Shown here one piece after another: positions 16,509-26,381 of a stretch of 64,000 nucleotides of DNA. Source of the stretch: Primorskyibacter flagellatus (lineage in GTDB: Bacteria; Pseudomonadota; Alphaproteobacteria; Rhodobacterales; Rhodobacteraceae). The stretch spans positions 248,001 through 312,000 of the forward strand of contig NZ_FWYD01000002.1 in assembly GCF_900176485.1 (NCBI RefSeq), read 5' to 3'. Both the position numbers and the translations under genes were made by a program. Each line of letters begins with the position of its first letter. Position 1 is the stretch's first letter. The notes under the pieces were generated by a model that saw only the letters and a list, made by a program, of their open reading frames with translations, did no database searches and was not told the DNA's origin.

Positions 16509-17660
16509 ATGTCTGAGGTTTCGCCAGTTCTGTCACTACCGTACATCGCGCCGGCACAGGCGCAGAAACACGTCACCCATAATGAGGCATTGCGGGTGTT
16601 GGATGCCCTTGTGCAGCCAACAGTTGCAAGCCGCACGGCAGGCGATCCGCCGGCTTCGCCCTTGCATGGCGATCGCTATGTCGTGGGGCCATCGGCCTCT
16701 GGCCTGTGGGCTGCGCATGCCGGCGATTTGGCACTATTTGAAGAAGGTCTGGGGTGGAGCTTTTTCGCGGCCAAACATGGCTGGGTCGTACATGTACGCG
16801 ACGAGGACATTCTGTGCGCCTTTGATGGCAGCGATTGGCAACCGTTGGGGCTGTATGCCAATCAGCCGTTGCAGAATGTACCACAGCTCGGCATCGCGAC
16901 CGGCGCGGATGAGACCAACCGATTGGCCGTTGCCTCCGACGCTACATTGCTGTCCCATGCGGGCAATGGACACCAGCTAAAGATCAATAAGGCTATGGCT
17001 GCGGACACTGCCAGCCTGCTTTTTCAGACCACCTGGGGTGGCCGCGCCGAGATGGGCACAACCGGCAGCGACGACTTCGCAGTCAAGGTCAGCGCCGACG
17101 GATCGAGCTGGACCGACGTCATGGTGATGGCAGCCGATGGCTCGGCAACACAGTTTGGCACGCCGGTAATCGTGGATGAGGATGTCGCCGCGGATCGGTT
17201 GATCTCCTCCACCCACAAGCACAGCTATCTGACCATGACATTGAACAACAGCCATGCCGATCCGGTGGCATCGTCAATCCAGATGGGGTTCGGCGGCGTG
17301 CGGCGCTACGCGTGCCTTGTGCATGCGGGCTTCGAGCAGTTCAACATCACCGCCTATGACGCGGCTGGTGTCTGGAAGGGCAGCCCCGTCGTGCTGGAAT
17401 TTCCCGGCTCTGCATCAATGAACAACGCGCTATATATCGACAAGAACAGCCACGTTGGCATCGGCAAAGCGCCCGGCGCCGCAAAGCTGGATATTGACGG
17501 CATTGCGCGGCTCAAGCCTTTGAGCAAGTCAGCTTTGCCTGCGGCGTCAACCGTCGGCCCAGGCGGAATCGCCTTTGTTTCAAATGCTGCCGGAGGAGCA
17601 CAGCCGGCCTATAGCGACGGCACGAATTGGCGGAAAATGTCAGACAATCAGGTCGTATAG
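16509..17660 (+). CDS. DUF2793 domain protein, tail-fibre-like
   Basis: The N-terminus of this 383-residue protein (SLPYIAPAQAQKHVTHNEAL, then LVQPTVASRT, HGDRYVVG and WSFFAAKHGWVVHVRDED) matches the DUF2793 family often found in Rhodobacterales and phage-like regions. The rest is Gly/Ser/Asp-rich and beta-like, ending with LYIDKNSHVGIGKAPGAAKLDIDG, a form common in the last part of tail fibres and trimeric surface proteins. There is no signal peptide. GGGGAG lies six bases before the start. It sits between the glycan exporter and two glycosyltransferase genes, without other phage genes around it, so a surface or glycan-associated role is possible. Its true function is unknown. Confidence 0.75.
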   Translation: MSEVSPVLSLPYIAPAQAQKHVTHNEALRVLDALVQPTVASRTAGDPPASPLHGDRYVVGPSASGLWAAHAGDLALFEEGLGWSFFAAKHGWVVHVRDEDILCAFDGSDWQPLGLYANQPLQNVPQLGIATGADETNRLAVASDATLLSHAGNGHQLKINKAMAADTASLLFQTTWGGRAEMGTTGSDDFAVKVSADGSSWTDVMVMAADGSATQFGTPVIVDEDVAADRLISSTHKHSYLTMTLNNSHADPVASSIQMGFGGVRRYACLVHAGFEQFNITAYDAAGVWKGSPVVLEFPGSASMNNALYIDKNSHVGIGKAPGAAKLDIDGIARLKPLSKSALPAASTVGPGGIAFVSNAAGGAQPAYSDGTNWRKMSDNQVV

Positions 17661-17678
17661 GCCATCAAGACACTACCG

Positions 17679-17710
17679 GGAAACGGCATGGAACCCAGCC
17701 TGCCGTTTCC
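17679..17710 (+). terminator. perfect inverted repeat, probable transcript end of the DUF2793 gene
   Basis: GGAAACGGCA (17679-17688) pairs perfectly with TGCCGTTTCC (17701-17710) around a 12-base loop, starting 18 bases after the DUF2793 stop. There is no U-run after it, so it may be a transcript-protecting or Rho-assisted end and not a classical intrinsic terminator. Confidence 0.5.
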
Positions 17711-17779
17711 GATCTATGGCAGTGAAACATTCGCCGGACGCCTGAGCGCGGTCAAATACCCGTTTCAGACAGATTTTAC

Positions 17780-17813
17780 GCACGCTCCGGCGAAGATCCA
17801 CGCCGGAGCGTGC
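17780..17813. terminator. perfect 13-bp inverted repeat
   Basis: GCACGCTCCGGCG (17780-17792) pairs with CGCCGGAGCGTGC (17801-17813) around an 8-base loop. It is the strongest hairpin in the window. No T-run follows on either strand, so it is terminator-like, or a protein-binding or mRNA-processing site. Confidence 0.45.
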
Positions 17814-18002
17814 AGGAAACTGTTCGTGGCCCGCAAACCACCCGATGGTTCCGGGTAAAATCCGATATAACCTCTTGATGAATTCGTTCTGTCCACCCGA
17901 AATTGCCGTGAACGTTCTTCTTCCCGCCCCGATAGCCTGCTCTACTGCATTGCCGTGAGTTTCGGCTAGAAGGAGACGGCAAAGCGGGTATATGACGGGC
18001 CG

Positions 18003-18935
18003 ATGAATGACGACGCGCAAACTCTTTCGGTAACGGTGCTCATGGCGACACATGAGGGCGCGGCGACGCTTTGCGAACAGATTGACAGCATTCTTGGGCA
18101 GACGCTTTCACCGCGATCATTGATCGTCAGCGATGACGGATCGCAGGACGGCACGCGCGAAATTTTGCAGCGCTACGCAGAAAGACGCGACCTGACTGTG
18201 ATGGACGGTCCTTGCGCAGGCGCGTCAGCCAATTTCCTGCATTTGCTCGCAATGCCCTCTCAGACAGATCTGGTGGCCCTTTCCGATCAGGATGACGTCT
18301 GGCTGCCGCAAAAGCTGGAACGGGCAGCCGCTGCCCTTAGGGCGATCCCGGCCGCGATCCCCGGATTATATTGTGCTCGCCCGTTGATCTGCTCTGCGGA
18401 CCTTAACACCTGCCGCATCGCACCGCTGCCCAGCCGGGCACCGGGGTTTCGTCACGCCATGGTGCAGAACATCGCCGGCGGCAACTGCATGGTGATGAAC
18501 CGTGCCGCGACCGACCTGATCCAGGCAGCATTGGCGGAGGTGGGCGAGATCCCCTACCATGACTGGTGGATCTACCAACTGATCACGGGGGCAGGCGGCA
18601 CCGTCTTGACCGACGACGTACCGTCGTTGAAATATCGACAGCATCGGCACAACGAAGTCGGCTCTGGCCACCGCACGTTGCGTGGCTTCCTTACGCGGCC
18701 ATTCAGGGTACTGTCCGGGCGCTATGCAAAGGTCAGCGCGGCCCATGCGAATGCCTTGTTGCGATCGTCCCACAGGCTGACGCCCGAAAACCACACCCTG
18801 CTTGAGAGTTTTGTAGCCGCCCAGGCAGAACGTCCTTTAACCCGTCTGCAACGACTGCGCGCATTAGGTGTCTACCGGCAAGGCCGCTCCGGCACGTTGG
18901 CGTTGTGGTGTGCTGCGCTGATGGGACGTATTTGA
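18003..18935 (+). CDS. GT2 family glycosyltransferase
   Basis: The 310-residue protein has a GT-A fold typical of family 2. It starts VTVLMATHEGAATLCEQIDSILGQT, where the nucleotide-sugar site begins, then VSDDGSQDGT, then LVALSDQDDVWLPQKLE with the DxD-type metal-binding pair. It also has GGNCMVMNR and YHDWWIYQL, which are seen in rhamnosyl- and related transferases of O-antigen loci. No transmembrane segment is evident. It adds one sugar to a lipid-linked glycan, probably in the cytoplasm. The next gene begins one base after its stop, so the two are cotranscribed. Donor unknown; dTDP-rhamnose is a candidate because its operon is next door. Confidence 0.88.
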   Translation: MNDDAQTLSVTVLMATHEGAATLCEQIDSILGQTLSPRSLIVSDDGSQDGTREILQRYAERRDLTVMDGPCAGASANFLHLLAMPSQTDLVALSDQDDVWLPQKLERAAAALRAIPAAIPGLYCARPLICSADLNTCRIAPLPSRAPGFRHAMVQNIAGGNCMVMNRAATDLIQAALAEVGEIPYHDWWIYQLITGAGGTVLTDDVPSLKYRQHRHNEVGSGHRTLRGFLTRPFRVLSGRYAKVSAAHANALLRSSHRLTPENHTLLESFVAAQAERPLTRLQRLRALGVYRQGRSGTLALWCAALMGRI

Positions 18936-18936
18936 A

Positions 18937-20055
18937 ATGACCGAGCAACGGCTAAAGGTGATGCTTCTGGGTGGCGACGGTGGTCGTTCTGGCGTGCCGC
19001 GGCATATCCACCAATTGGCCAACGCGTTAAGCGACCGGGCCGAGGTGGTCATCGCGTCCGATGCCGACACGGGCGGCTATGGCTTTGCGCGCGAAAACGG
19101 CCGAACCCATCTGGAAATTCCCGGCCTTGCATCCTCGCTTCAGCCAGCCCGGATTCGCGCGGCGGCTGCACAGCTCGACCGGGCCGTGGCAGCAGTGCAG
19201 CCGGACATCCTGTGGGCGCATGCCCGACTGACCTTGCCACTGGCACGGATCGTCGCGCGCAAGCGACCCGATCTGCGGCTGTCCTGCACCTATCACGGCG
19301 TGCCATTTGGCCCCGGCCACCGTCGCGCCGCCGCCACGTTCTTTCGACGGTTGGAGCGGCATTTCCTCGGCGTCACGCCGCAACATCACCTGATTTTTCT
19401 GACCGAAGAGGATCATGCCGCATTCGCGCCGGACATGCTGTCACAGCACAGCAGCCATATCGTGCCGAACTGCTCTGACCTTGGCGGTTTTGCCCCCACC
19501 GCACCTGCAGACGGACCACGGCATCTGGTGATGACCACCAGATACGCACGTCAAAAGAACCTTAGCGCTGCGGCGCGGATATTTGCGCAATTGCCGCAGG
19601 ACTTTCGCCTGACTATCGCGGGGATGCACACGGATGGGCCAGGGCTACACAAACGGTTCAGGCGCATCCTGTCGGCCCCAGAGATGGCACGGGTCAATTT
19701 TGTCGGTCCGGTCAACGACGTACGCCCGCTTCTGGCACAGGCTGACGGATATCTGATGACCTCGCTTTACGAGGGCTTGTCGATCGGCATGCTGGAGGCG
19801 TTCGAATACGGGTTGCCTATTTTTTCGACCCCTGTGGGCGGCACGGCTTTGCTAAGTCGCCACCACCCGGAAATGCACATCATCGACGCGCTGCACCCCA
19901 AACGCACGGCACGCCAGATCGTCAGGGTCACCGACCGCTTTCGCGCAAACCGGGCCGACCTCGGTGGCAAGATCCATGCCAAATGGCGAGAACGATTTTC
20001 ATCGCCCGTCTGGAAAACGGCGATCCTGAAAGTCTACGATGAGATATGCGCCTAA
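18937..20055 (+). CDS. GT4 family glycosyltransferase
   Basis: A GT-B glycosyltransferase of 372 residues. It opens with KVMLLGGDGGRSGVPRHIHQLANAL, where the acceptor-binding Gly-rich loop lies. The C-terminal half has MTTRYARQKNLSAAARIF, the donor-site region VNFVGPVNDV and YLMTSLYEGLSIGMLEAFEYGLPIF with the ExxxxxxxE motif. These are the hallmarks of family GT4. It lies one base after the GT2 gene and is convergent with the rfb operon. It should act in the cytoplasm on the same surface glycan. Linkage and donor cannot be read from the sequence. Confidence 0.88.
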   Translation: MTEQRLKVMLLGGDGGRSGVPRHIHQLANALSDRAEVVIASDADTGGYGFARENGRTHLEIPGLASSLQPARIRAAAAQLDRAVAAVQPDILWAHARLTLPLARIVARKRPDLRLSCTYHGVPFGPGHRRAAATFFRRLERHFLGVTPQHHLIFLTEEDHAAFAPDMLSQHSSHIVPNCSDLGGFAPTAPADGPRHLVMTTRYARQKNLSAAARIFAQLPQDFRLTIAGMHTDGPGLHKRFRRILSAPEMARVNFVGPVNDVRPLLAQADGYLMTSLYEGLSIGMLEAFEYGLPIFSTPVGGTALLSRHHPEMHIIDALHPKRTARQIVRVTDRFRANRADLGGKIHAKWRERFSSPVWKTAILKVYDEICA

Positions 20056-20064
20056 GACTAAGCC

Positions 20065-20936
20065 CTATTCGTGCAGCAAGCCGCGCAGATAGTGACCATA
20101 ATCGTTCTTCTTCAGCGTATCGGCGTGCTCTTCCAGCATCTTGGCATCTATCCAGCCCGAGGCGTAGGCGATCTCTTCCAGACAACCAGTCTGCATGCCC
20201 TGACGTTTTTGCAAGGTACGCACGAAGTTGCCCGCATCCAGAAGCGATCCGTGCGTTCCGGTATCCAGCCAGGCAAAGCCCCGCCCCATGCGCTTGACCG
20301 ATAGCGAACCTTCGTGGAGGTACATTTCCAGCAGCGATGTGATTTCCACCTCGCCGCGTGCGGACGGTTTGACCTGATGCGCGCGCTCGGACGCTTTGCC
20401 ATCCAGAAAATACAGGCCGGTGACCGCATATGACGATGGCGGCACCTCTGGCTTCTCGATGATCTCGGTGACATTGCCCTGGTCATCCATTGCCACCACG
20501 CCATAGCGTTCGGGATCGGCGACGTGATAGCCAAAGACGGTGCCGCCTTCTGTCTTGGCATCGGCTTCTTCCAGAAGTTCCGGCAGGCCGTGGCCAAAGA
20601 AGATGTTGTCGCCCAGAACCATGCAAGACGGCGCGCCATCCAGAAAATCCTCGGTCAGCGTATAGGCCTGCGCCAACCCGCCCGGATCGGGTTGCACCAC
20701 ATAGGTCAGTTTGATGCCCCACTGGCTGCCATCGCCCAGCACGCGCTTGAACTGATCCTGATCCTGTGGCGTGGTGATCATCGCAATCTCGCGGATACCG
20801 GCCAGCATCAATACGCTGAGCGGATAATAGATCATCGGCTTGTCATAGATTGGCATCAGCTGCTTTGAGACGCCGATGGTGATCGGATACAGACGCGTGC
20901 CGGATCCCCCTGCGAGGATAATGCCCTTGCGGTCGG

Positions 20937-20940
<4 letters not shown>
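20065..20940 (-). CDS. rfbA: glucose-1-phosphate thymidylyltransferase
   Basis: The 291-residue enzyme begins [15 protein letters not shown], the nucleotidyltransferase signature, and has [28 protein letters not shown] and AWLDTGTH, all diagnostic of RmlA/RfbA. It makes dTDP-glucose from dTTP and glucose-1-phosphate, the first step to dTDP-L-rhamnose. The start at 20940 has AAAGGA before it and overlaps the stop of rfbD by four bases. It is the last gene of the operon rfbC-rfbB-rfbD-rfbA on the minus strand and ends nine bases from the convergent GT4 gene. Confidence 0.96.
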
Positions 20941-21787
<847 letters not shown>

Positions 21788-21791
<4 letters not shown>

Positions 21792-22828
21792 GCGTTGGTG
21801 CCCAGACGGACCCCCACGCCCTGACGCGCCTGAAGCGCACGCCACCAGTCCTCGTTCTCAAGATACCAGTCCACCGTCTTGCGCAGGCCTTCTTCCAACG
21901 TCACCGAGGGACGCCAGCCCAGTTCCTTGCGAATGCGGGTCGGGTCGATCGCATAGCGCAGATCATGGCCGGGACGGTCTGTCACGAAGGTAATCTGCTG
22001 GGCATAACCCGCATCCTTGGGGCGCTTCTCGTCCAGAATGGCGCAGATCATTCGCACAAGATCGATATTCTTGGCCTCGTTCTCGCCACCGATATTATAT
22101 GTGCGCCCGTTCACCCCGTGCTGCAACACGGTCAAAAGCGCATCGGCGTGATCCTCGACATACAGCCAGTCGCGGATATTCTCGCCCGCGCCGTAAACCG
22201 GGATCGGCTCTCCGGCCAGCGCCTTCAGGATCACCACGGGGATCAGCTTTTCCGGAAAATGATAGGGACCGTAATTGTTCGAGCAGTTGGTCAGGACAAA
22301 GGGCAGTCCGTAGGTTTCGCCCCAGGCGCGCACCAGATGATCGCTGGACGCTTTCGATGCAGAATAAGGCGAATTCGGCGCATAGGGCGTGTCCTCGGTA
22401 AACATGCCCGTATCGCCAAGCGTGCCGTAAACCTCGTCGGTCGAGATATGGTGGAACCGGAAATGCATTGGCCTTCCCATATCCAGCCAATACTGCCGCG
22501 ACGCTTCCAGCAGCGTATAAGTGCCCTCGACATTGGTACGGATGAAATCGCCCGGACCGTCAATCGATCGGTCGACATGGCTTTCGGCGGCAAGATGCAT
22601 CACAGCGTCGGGCTGGTGCACCTTGAAGATCCATTTCAGCGCCGAGGCGTCGCAGATATCGGCTTTTTCAAATGCATAAAAAGCATGGTCCTCAACCGAG
22701 GCGACATTTTCCAGGCAGGCCGCGTAAGTCAGCGCATCCAGATTGACGACTGCATGGCCATCACGAATGGCCTGCCGCACCACGGCAGAACCAATGAACC
22801 CAGCACCGCCGGTAACGAGAATTTTCAT
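21788..22828 (-). CDS. rfbB: dTDP-glucose 4,6-dehydratase
   Basis: The 346-residue extended SDR begins [18 protein letters not shown] and contains [28 protein letters not shown] and [15 protein letters not shown] (YxxxK), then [14 protein letters not shown]. These blocks are specific for RmlB/RfbB. It converts dTDP-glucose to dTDP-4-dehydro-6-deoxyglucose with bound NAD. It follows rfbC with a three-base gap and overlaps rfbD. Confidence 0.97.
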
Positions 22829-22831
22829 GAG

Positions 22832-23395
22832 TCAGCCCTCATATTCAAACGGGGATGTCCAATCCGCCAGCATCGGCGCCTTGGCATCCTTGTCGGACAA
22901 GACAGCGCTTGCGGGGTCGATACCCCAGTCGATGCCAATCTCCGGATCTGCGAAATGCACGGTCCCGTCACAGTCCGGCGCATAAACATCTGTTGTCTTG
23001 TAAAGCAGCACGGACCGCGGCGCGCGCGTCACAAACCCGTGCAGGAACCCTTTGGGCACGAACAGTTGGCGGCCATTATCCTCTGACAGTTCCACCCCCA
23101 GCCATTTCAGGTAGGTCGGCGATCCACGGCGCACATCCACCACAACATCCAACACGCAACCGCGTCCGGTGCGCACCAGTTTGTCCTGCGCATGGGGCGG
23201 TGCCTGATAGTGCAGACCGCGCACCGTGCCAACCGCTTCGCTGATCGACTGGTTGTCTTGCACGAAATCGTGATCCAATCCGGCGTCGCGCATGGTGTTG
23301 CGATTCCAAACTTCGGAAAAGCTTCCTCGCGCGTCACTGAACCGCTTTGGCGTTAAAATCAGAACGCCATCCAGCGCTGTCTGCTCTATGTCCAA
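22832..23395 (-). CDS. rfbC: dTDP-4-dehydrorhamnose 3,5-epimerase
   Basis: The protein carries TPKRFSDARGSFSEVW, FVQDNQSISEAVGTVRGLHYQ and FVPKGFLHGFVT, which hold the catalytic His and the cupin core of RmlC. It epimerises C3 and C5 of the keto sugar. No ATG lies near the expected N-terminus. TTG 23395 is chosen because AAGGAA sits eight bases before it and the resulting 187 residues match the family length; another TTG at 23437 would add 14 residues. It is the first gene of the rfb operon; its promoter must lie in 23396-23554, a comparatively AT-rich stretch. Confidence 0.92.
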   Translation of the reverse strand: MDIEQTALDGVLILTPKRFSDARGSFSEVWNRNTMRDAGLDHDFVQDNQSISEAVGTVRGLHYQAPPHAQDKLVRTGRGCVLDVVVDVRRGSPTYLKWLGVELSEDNGRQLFVPKGFLHGFVTRAPRSVLLYKTTDVYAPDCDGTVHFADPEIGIDWGIDPASAVLSDKDAKAPMLADWTSPFEYEG

Positions 23396-23470
23396 GAACA
23401 ACTTTCCTTGCTGTCTAAATTTGCTGCGTGATACCAACTCGACTTACCAGAGTCACGGCAGATTTGCCCA

Positions 23471-23485
23471 AGAGTTTCAAACTCT
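23471..23485. promoter_or_regulatory. 15-base palindrome upstream of rfbC
   Basis: AGAGTTT-C-AAACTCT is perfectly symmetric and lies about 76 bases before the rfbC start in the AT-rich gap between rfbC and the LOG-family gene. It could be an operator. No unambiguous -35/-10 pair was identified next to it. Confidence 0.35.
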
Positions 23486-23554
23486 AACCCAAGGGCGAAT
23501 TTTTACCTTCTGAACAACTATTTATTGCCATAATGCGCATTCCAAAAGTACAGG

Positions 23555-24403
23555 TTAACGGCCCGGAATATCTGCGCGCGCGGGCGCGGGTTCCCAAGCC
23601 TCAATAAGCTCTACAGCCTCCTGTGCGGTTTCGACATATCGAAACAGATCAAGATCTTCATCCGAAATTGTCCCGGCGTCTGCCAGTGCTTCCCAGTTGA
23701 TGATGCGCTCCCAGAACGCGCGGCCAAACAGCAAAAACGGGACCCGGCTCATCCGTCCTGTCTGGATCAACGTCAGTGTTTCGAACATTTCGTCCAGCGT
23801 GCCGAACCCGCCCGGAAACACACAGATCGCGCGTGCGCGCATCAGGAAGTGCATTTTCCGGATCGCGAAATAGTGGAAATTGAAACACAGATCCGGCGTG
23901 ACGTATTCGTTGGGTGCCTGCTCGTGCGGCAGCACGATGTTAAGACCGATCGACTGCCCGCCCGCGTCCTGCGCGCCGCGGTTGCCTGCTTCCATCACAC
24001 CCGGTCCGCCACCGGTCACGATGACATTTTCCAGCCTTTTGCCGGTCATGCTTTTTTCTGTCATCAGCCGTGCGAATGTCCGAGCCTCATCATAGAAATG
24101 CGACAGATCGGCGAGCGTCTTGGTCCGGGCCGTGTCTTTGTTGGCAGGTGCAGGAATGCGGGCACCGCCGAACAGCACGATGGTCGATTCCACGCCACGC
24201 TCGTCCAATATCATCTGCGGCTTAAGAAGCTCCAACTGCAAGCGGACGGGGCGCAACTCCTCGCGGCACATGAATTCATGATCGTCAAAGGCCAACCGAT
24301 AGGAAGGCGCCCGCGTCTGCGGCGTGTCGGGCACCTCGTCAGCGGTGCGTCGGTCAAGGCCCGCATCGCGGAAGGGGCTGTGGCGGTCATCTTGCATGGG
24401 CAT
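23555..24403 (-). CDS. LOG-family protein (TIGR00730-type nucleoside 5'-monophosphate phosphoribohydrolase)
   Basis: Of the 282 residues, the second half carries the LOG signature: GGGPGVMEAGNRGAQ, then FPGGFGTLDEMFE (PGGxGTxxE), with FFGGARIPA-like sequence (VLFGGARIP) before them. Lysine-decarboxylase-like fold proteins of this type cleave nucleoside 5'-monophosphates to base and ribose 5-phosphate; some release cytokinins. An N-terminal stretch of about 80 residues precedes the core, as in alphaproteobacterial members. The start at ATG 24403 has AAGGAC before it; ATG 24397 is an alternative. It is divergent from the dehydratase gene, with 70 bases between the starts. Confidence 0.88.
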   Translation of the reverse strand: MPMQDDRHSPFRDAGLDRRTADEVPDTPQTRAPSYRLAFDDHEFMCREELRPVRLQLELLKPQMILDERGVESTIVLFGGARIPAPANKDTARTKTLADLSHFYDEARTFARLMTEKSMTGKRLENVIVTGGGPGVMEAGNRGAQDAGGQSIGLNIVLPHEQAPNEYVTPDLCFNFHYFAIRKMHFLMRARAICVFPGGFGTLDEMFETLTLIQTGRMSRVPFLLFGRAFWERIINWEALADAGTISDEDLDLFRYVETAQEAVELIEAWEPAPARADIPGR

Positions 24404-24473
24404 GTGTCCTTGTTCGCATGTTTCCATGCCTATAGCCTTCGGCAAGGCGATACCAGCAAGCAGGAGACGGCAG

Positions 24474-25391
24474 GTGAATTGGCAGGATGAGATCGAGTCC
24501 GCGGCGCAGCGTATAAGGCCTTTTCTTCGCAAGACCCCAACCCTGCGCGCGGAAGGCTTCGGCCTGTCTTACCCGGTTGAGCTGAAGCTGGAACAGGTAC
24601 AACACACCGGCAGTTTCAAGGCGCGCGGTGCGTTCAACACGCTGCTGTCGTCAGACGTACCCAAGGCGGGTGTCGTCGCGGCATCCGGCGGCAATCACGG
24701 CGCGGCGGTGGGCTTTGCCGCGTCGCGTCTGGGCCACCCGGCCCGGATCTTTGTGCCCGAGATGGCCGGCCCTGCGAAGATCGCCCTGATCCAACGGACC
24801 GGTGCGGAGCTGACGGTGGTGCCCGGTGCGTATTCGAACGCGCTGGATGCCGCCCGCGATCACGAAGACAGAACCGGTGCGATGCAGATCCACGCCTATG
24901 ACGCCCCCGCCACGGTGGCCGGTCAAGGCACGGTGATGCGCGAATGGGAGAAACAGGGCCTGGAGGCTGACACCGTGTTGATCGCAGTGGGCGGCGGCGG
25001 GTTGATCGCAGGCGCGCTGGCCTGGCTGGGCGACCGCCGCAAGGTCGTGGCTGTCGAGCCTGACACCGCCTGCACCCTACACGCCGCGCTGAAGGCCGAC
25101 ACCCCTGTCGATGTCGAGGTTTCGGGCATCGCCGCCAATGCGCTCGGTGCCAGACGGATCGGCCAGATCTGTTTTGACCTGTCCCGGCACGGCGTGCAGT
25201 CCGTACTGGTCAACGACACTGCCATCGCACAGGCGCAGCAGGCGCTTTGGCACGAGACGCGGCAACTGGTCGAACCCGCGGGTGCTACGGCCCTCGCGGC
25301 CCTGATGTCCGGCTCTTATCGGCCCAAACCCGGCGAGCGGGTCGCAGTTTTGATCTGCGGTGGGAACCTCGCCCCCGATCCGGTGGCTTGA
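24474..25391 (+). CDS. threonine/serine dehydratase-like PLP enzyme
   Basis: A fold-type II PLP enzyme of 305 residues. The Schiff-base lysine is Lys49 in TGSFKARGA, the phosphate-binding turn is SGGNHGAAVGFAA, and the second glycine loop is AVGGGGLIAG. It probably deaminates threonine or serine, as catabolic threonine dehydratases do; a racemase role is possible. There is no C-terminal ACT domain, so feedback control by isoleucine is not expected. The GTG start at 24474 is chosen because GGAGACGGCAG precedes it and the homology begins there. The next gene, dapD, starts 83 bases after its stop. Confidence 0.85.
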   Translation: MNWQDEIESAAQRIRPFLRKTPTLRAEGFGLSYPVELKLEQVQHTGSFKARGAFNTLLSSDVPKAGVVAASGGNHGAAVGFAASRLGHPARIFVPEMAGPAKIALIQRTGAELTVVPGAYSNALDAARDHEDRTGAMQIHAYDAPATVAGQGTVMREWEKQGLEADTVLIAVGGGGLIAGALAWLGDRRKVVAVEPDTACTLHAALKADTPVDVEVSGIAANALGARRIGQICFDLSRHGVQSVLVNDTAIAQAQQALWHETRQLVEPAGATALAALMSGSYRPKPGERVAVLICGGNLAPDPVA

Positions 25392-25474
25392 CGTTGCGTC
25401 GCCATCTGTGATTGCCGCACCTCCCAGACACGGGTATAGGGCGGCAACGACAATTCGCCCAAACGGAGATACCG

Positions 25475-26302
25475 ATGTCCAACGCACAGCTTGAAACCGC
25501 CATCGAAGCCGCCTGGGAGGCGCGCGACACCATCACGCCATCCACCGGCGGCGAGACCCGCGAAGCCATCGAAGACACGCTTAGCGCGCTCGATTCCGGA
25601 AAACTGCGTGTGGCAGAGCGTCAGGACAATGGCGATTGGCATGTCAATCAATGGGCCAAGAAGGCGGTATTGCTCGGGTTTCGGATCAAGGACATGGAGT
25701 TGCACGACAACGGCCCGCAGGGCTCTGGCTGGTGGGACAAGGTCGACAGCAAGTTCAAGGGCTGGGGCGACAACCAGTGGAAAGCCGCGGGCTTTCGCGC
25801 GGTGCCTAACTGTATCGTCCGCAAATCGGCCTATATCGCGCCCGGCGTGGTGCTGATGCCCTCCTTCGTGAACCTTGGCGCCTATGTCGATGAAGGCACG
25901 ATGGTCGATACATGGGCGACCGTCGGGTCCTGCGCACAGATCGGCAAGGGCGTGCACCTGTCGGGCGGCGTCGGCATCGGCGGCGTTCTGGAACCCATGC
26001 AGGCCGGCCCCACCATCATCGAGGATAACTGCTTCATCGGTGCCCGCTCCGAGGTGGTCGAAGGCTGCATTGTCCGCGAAGGCTCTGTCCTTGGCATGGG
26101 CGTTTTCATCGGCCAGTCGACCAAGATCGTCGATCGCGAAACCGGTGACGTCATGTATGGCGAGGTTCCACCTTATTCCGTGGTCGTCGCAGGCTCCATG
26201 CCATCGAAGAACGGCATCAACCTTTACTGCGCGGTGATCGTCAAACGCGTGGACGCCCGGACCCGCTCCAAGACCGGCATCAACGAACTGCTGCGCGACT
26301 GA
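25475..26302 (+). CDS. dapD: 2,3,4,5-tetrahydropyridine-2,6-dicarboxylate N-succinyltransferase
   Basis: The 275-residue length is that of DapD. The N-terminal helical domain contains [19 protein letters not shown] and [10 protein letters not shown]. The middle is a left-handed beta-helix of hexapeptides ([38 protein letters not shown]). The end carries [15 protein letters not shown]. It transfers succinyl from succinyl-CoA to tetrahydrodipicolinate in the lysine/diaminopimelate pathway. CGGAGATACCG precedes ATG 25475. dapE, the enzyme two steps later, lies about 1 kb downstream on the same strand, separated by two small genes. Confidence 0.96.
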   Translation: MSNAQLETAIEAAWEARDTITPSTGGETREAIEDTLSALDSGKLRVAERQDNGDWHVNQWAKKAVLLGFRIKDMELHDNGPQGSGWWDKVDSKFKGWGDNQWKAAGFRAVPNCIVRKSAYIAPGVVLMPSFVNLGAYVDEGTMVDTWATVGSCAQIGKGVHLSGGVGIGGVLEPMQAGPTIIEDNCFIGARSEVVEGCIVREGSVLGMGVFIGQSTKIVDRETGDVMYGEVPPYSVVVAGSMPSKNGINLYCAVIVKRVDARTRSKTGINELLRD

Positions 26303-26320
26303 ATCTGTTTTTTGTCGGAA

Positions 26321-26375
26321 CCTTCCCGCTTGTTGCGACGTTGTTCCTCAGGACAGTTTTGCAATAGCGGGAAGG
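26321..26375 (+). promoter_or_regulatory. long-range hairpin masking the Shine-Dalgarno of the GlsB/YeaQ gene
   Basis: CCTTCCCGCT (26321-26330) pairs perfectly with AGCGGGAAGG (26366-26375) around a 35-base loop. The right arm contains almost all of the AAGGA ribosome-binding sequence (26372-26376), five bases before ATG 26382. A folded leader would hide the ribosome site, so translation could depend on temperature, a ligand or an antisense partner. The structure is read from sequence; no known riboswitch class was recognised. Confidence 0.5.
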
Positions 26376-26381
26376 AATGAC

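Larger units (their letters stand above)
17661..18002. other. 342-base intergenic region with two strong hairpins
   Basis: No convincing gene was found between the DUF2793 gene and the GT2 gene. A 56-codon frame at 17689-17859 runs through both hairpins and has no recognisable features. The region carries two perfect inverted repeats (listed separately) and an AAGGAG at 17970-17975 that is too far from the GT2 start to serve it. Confidence 0.6.

Noticed and set aside
17689-17859. 56-codon frame between the DUF2793 and GT2 genes
   Set aside because: It covers two perfect hairpins, has no ribosome-binding site and no recognisable motif; most likely chance.
17673-18053. 126-codon minus-strand frame in the same gap
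   Set aside because: Runs through both hairpins and into the GT2 gene, with no family features.
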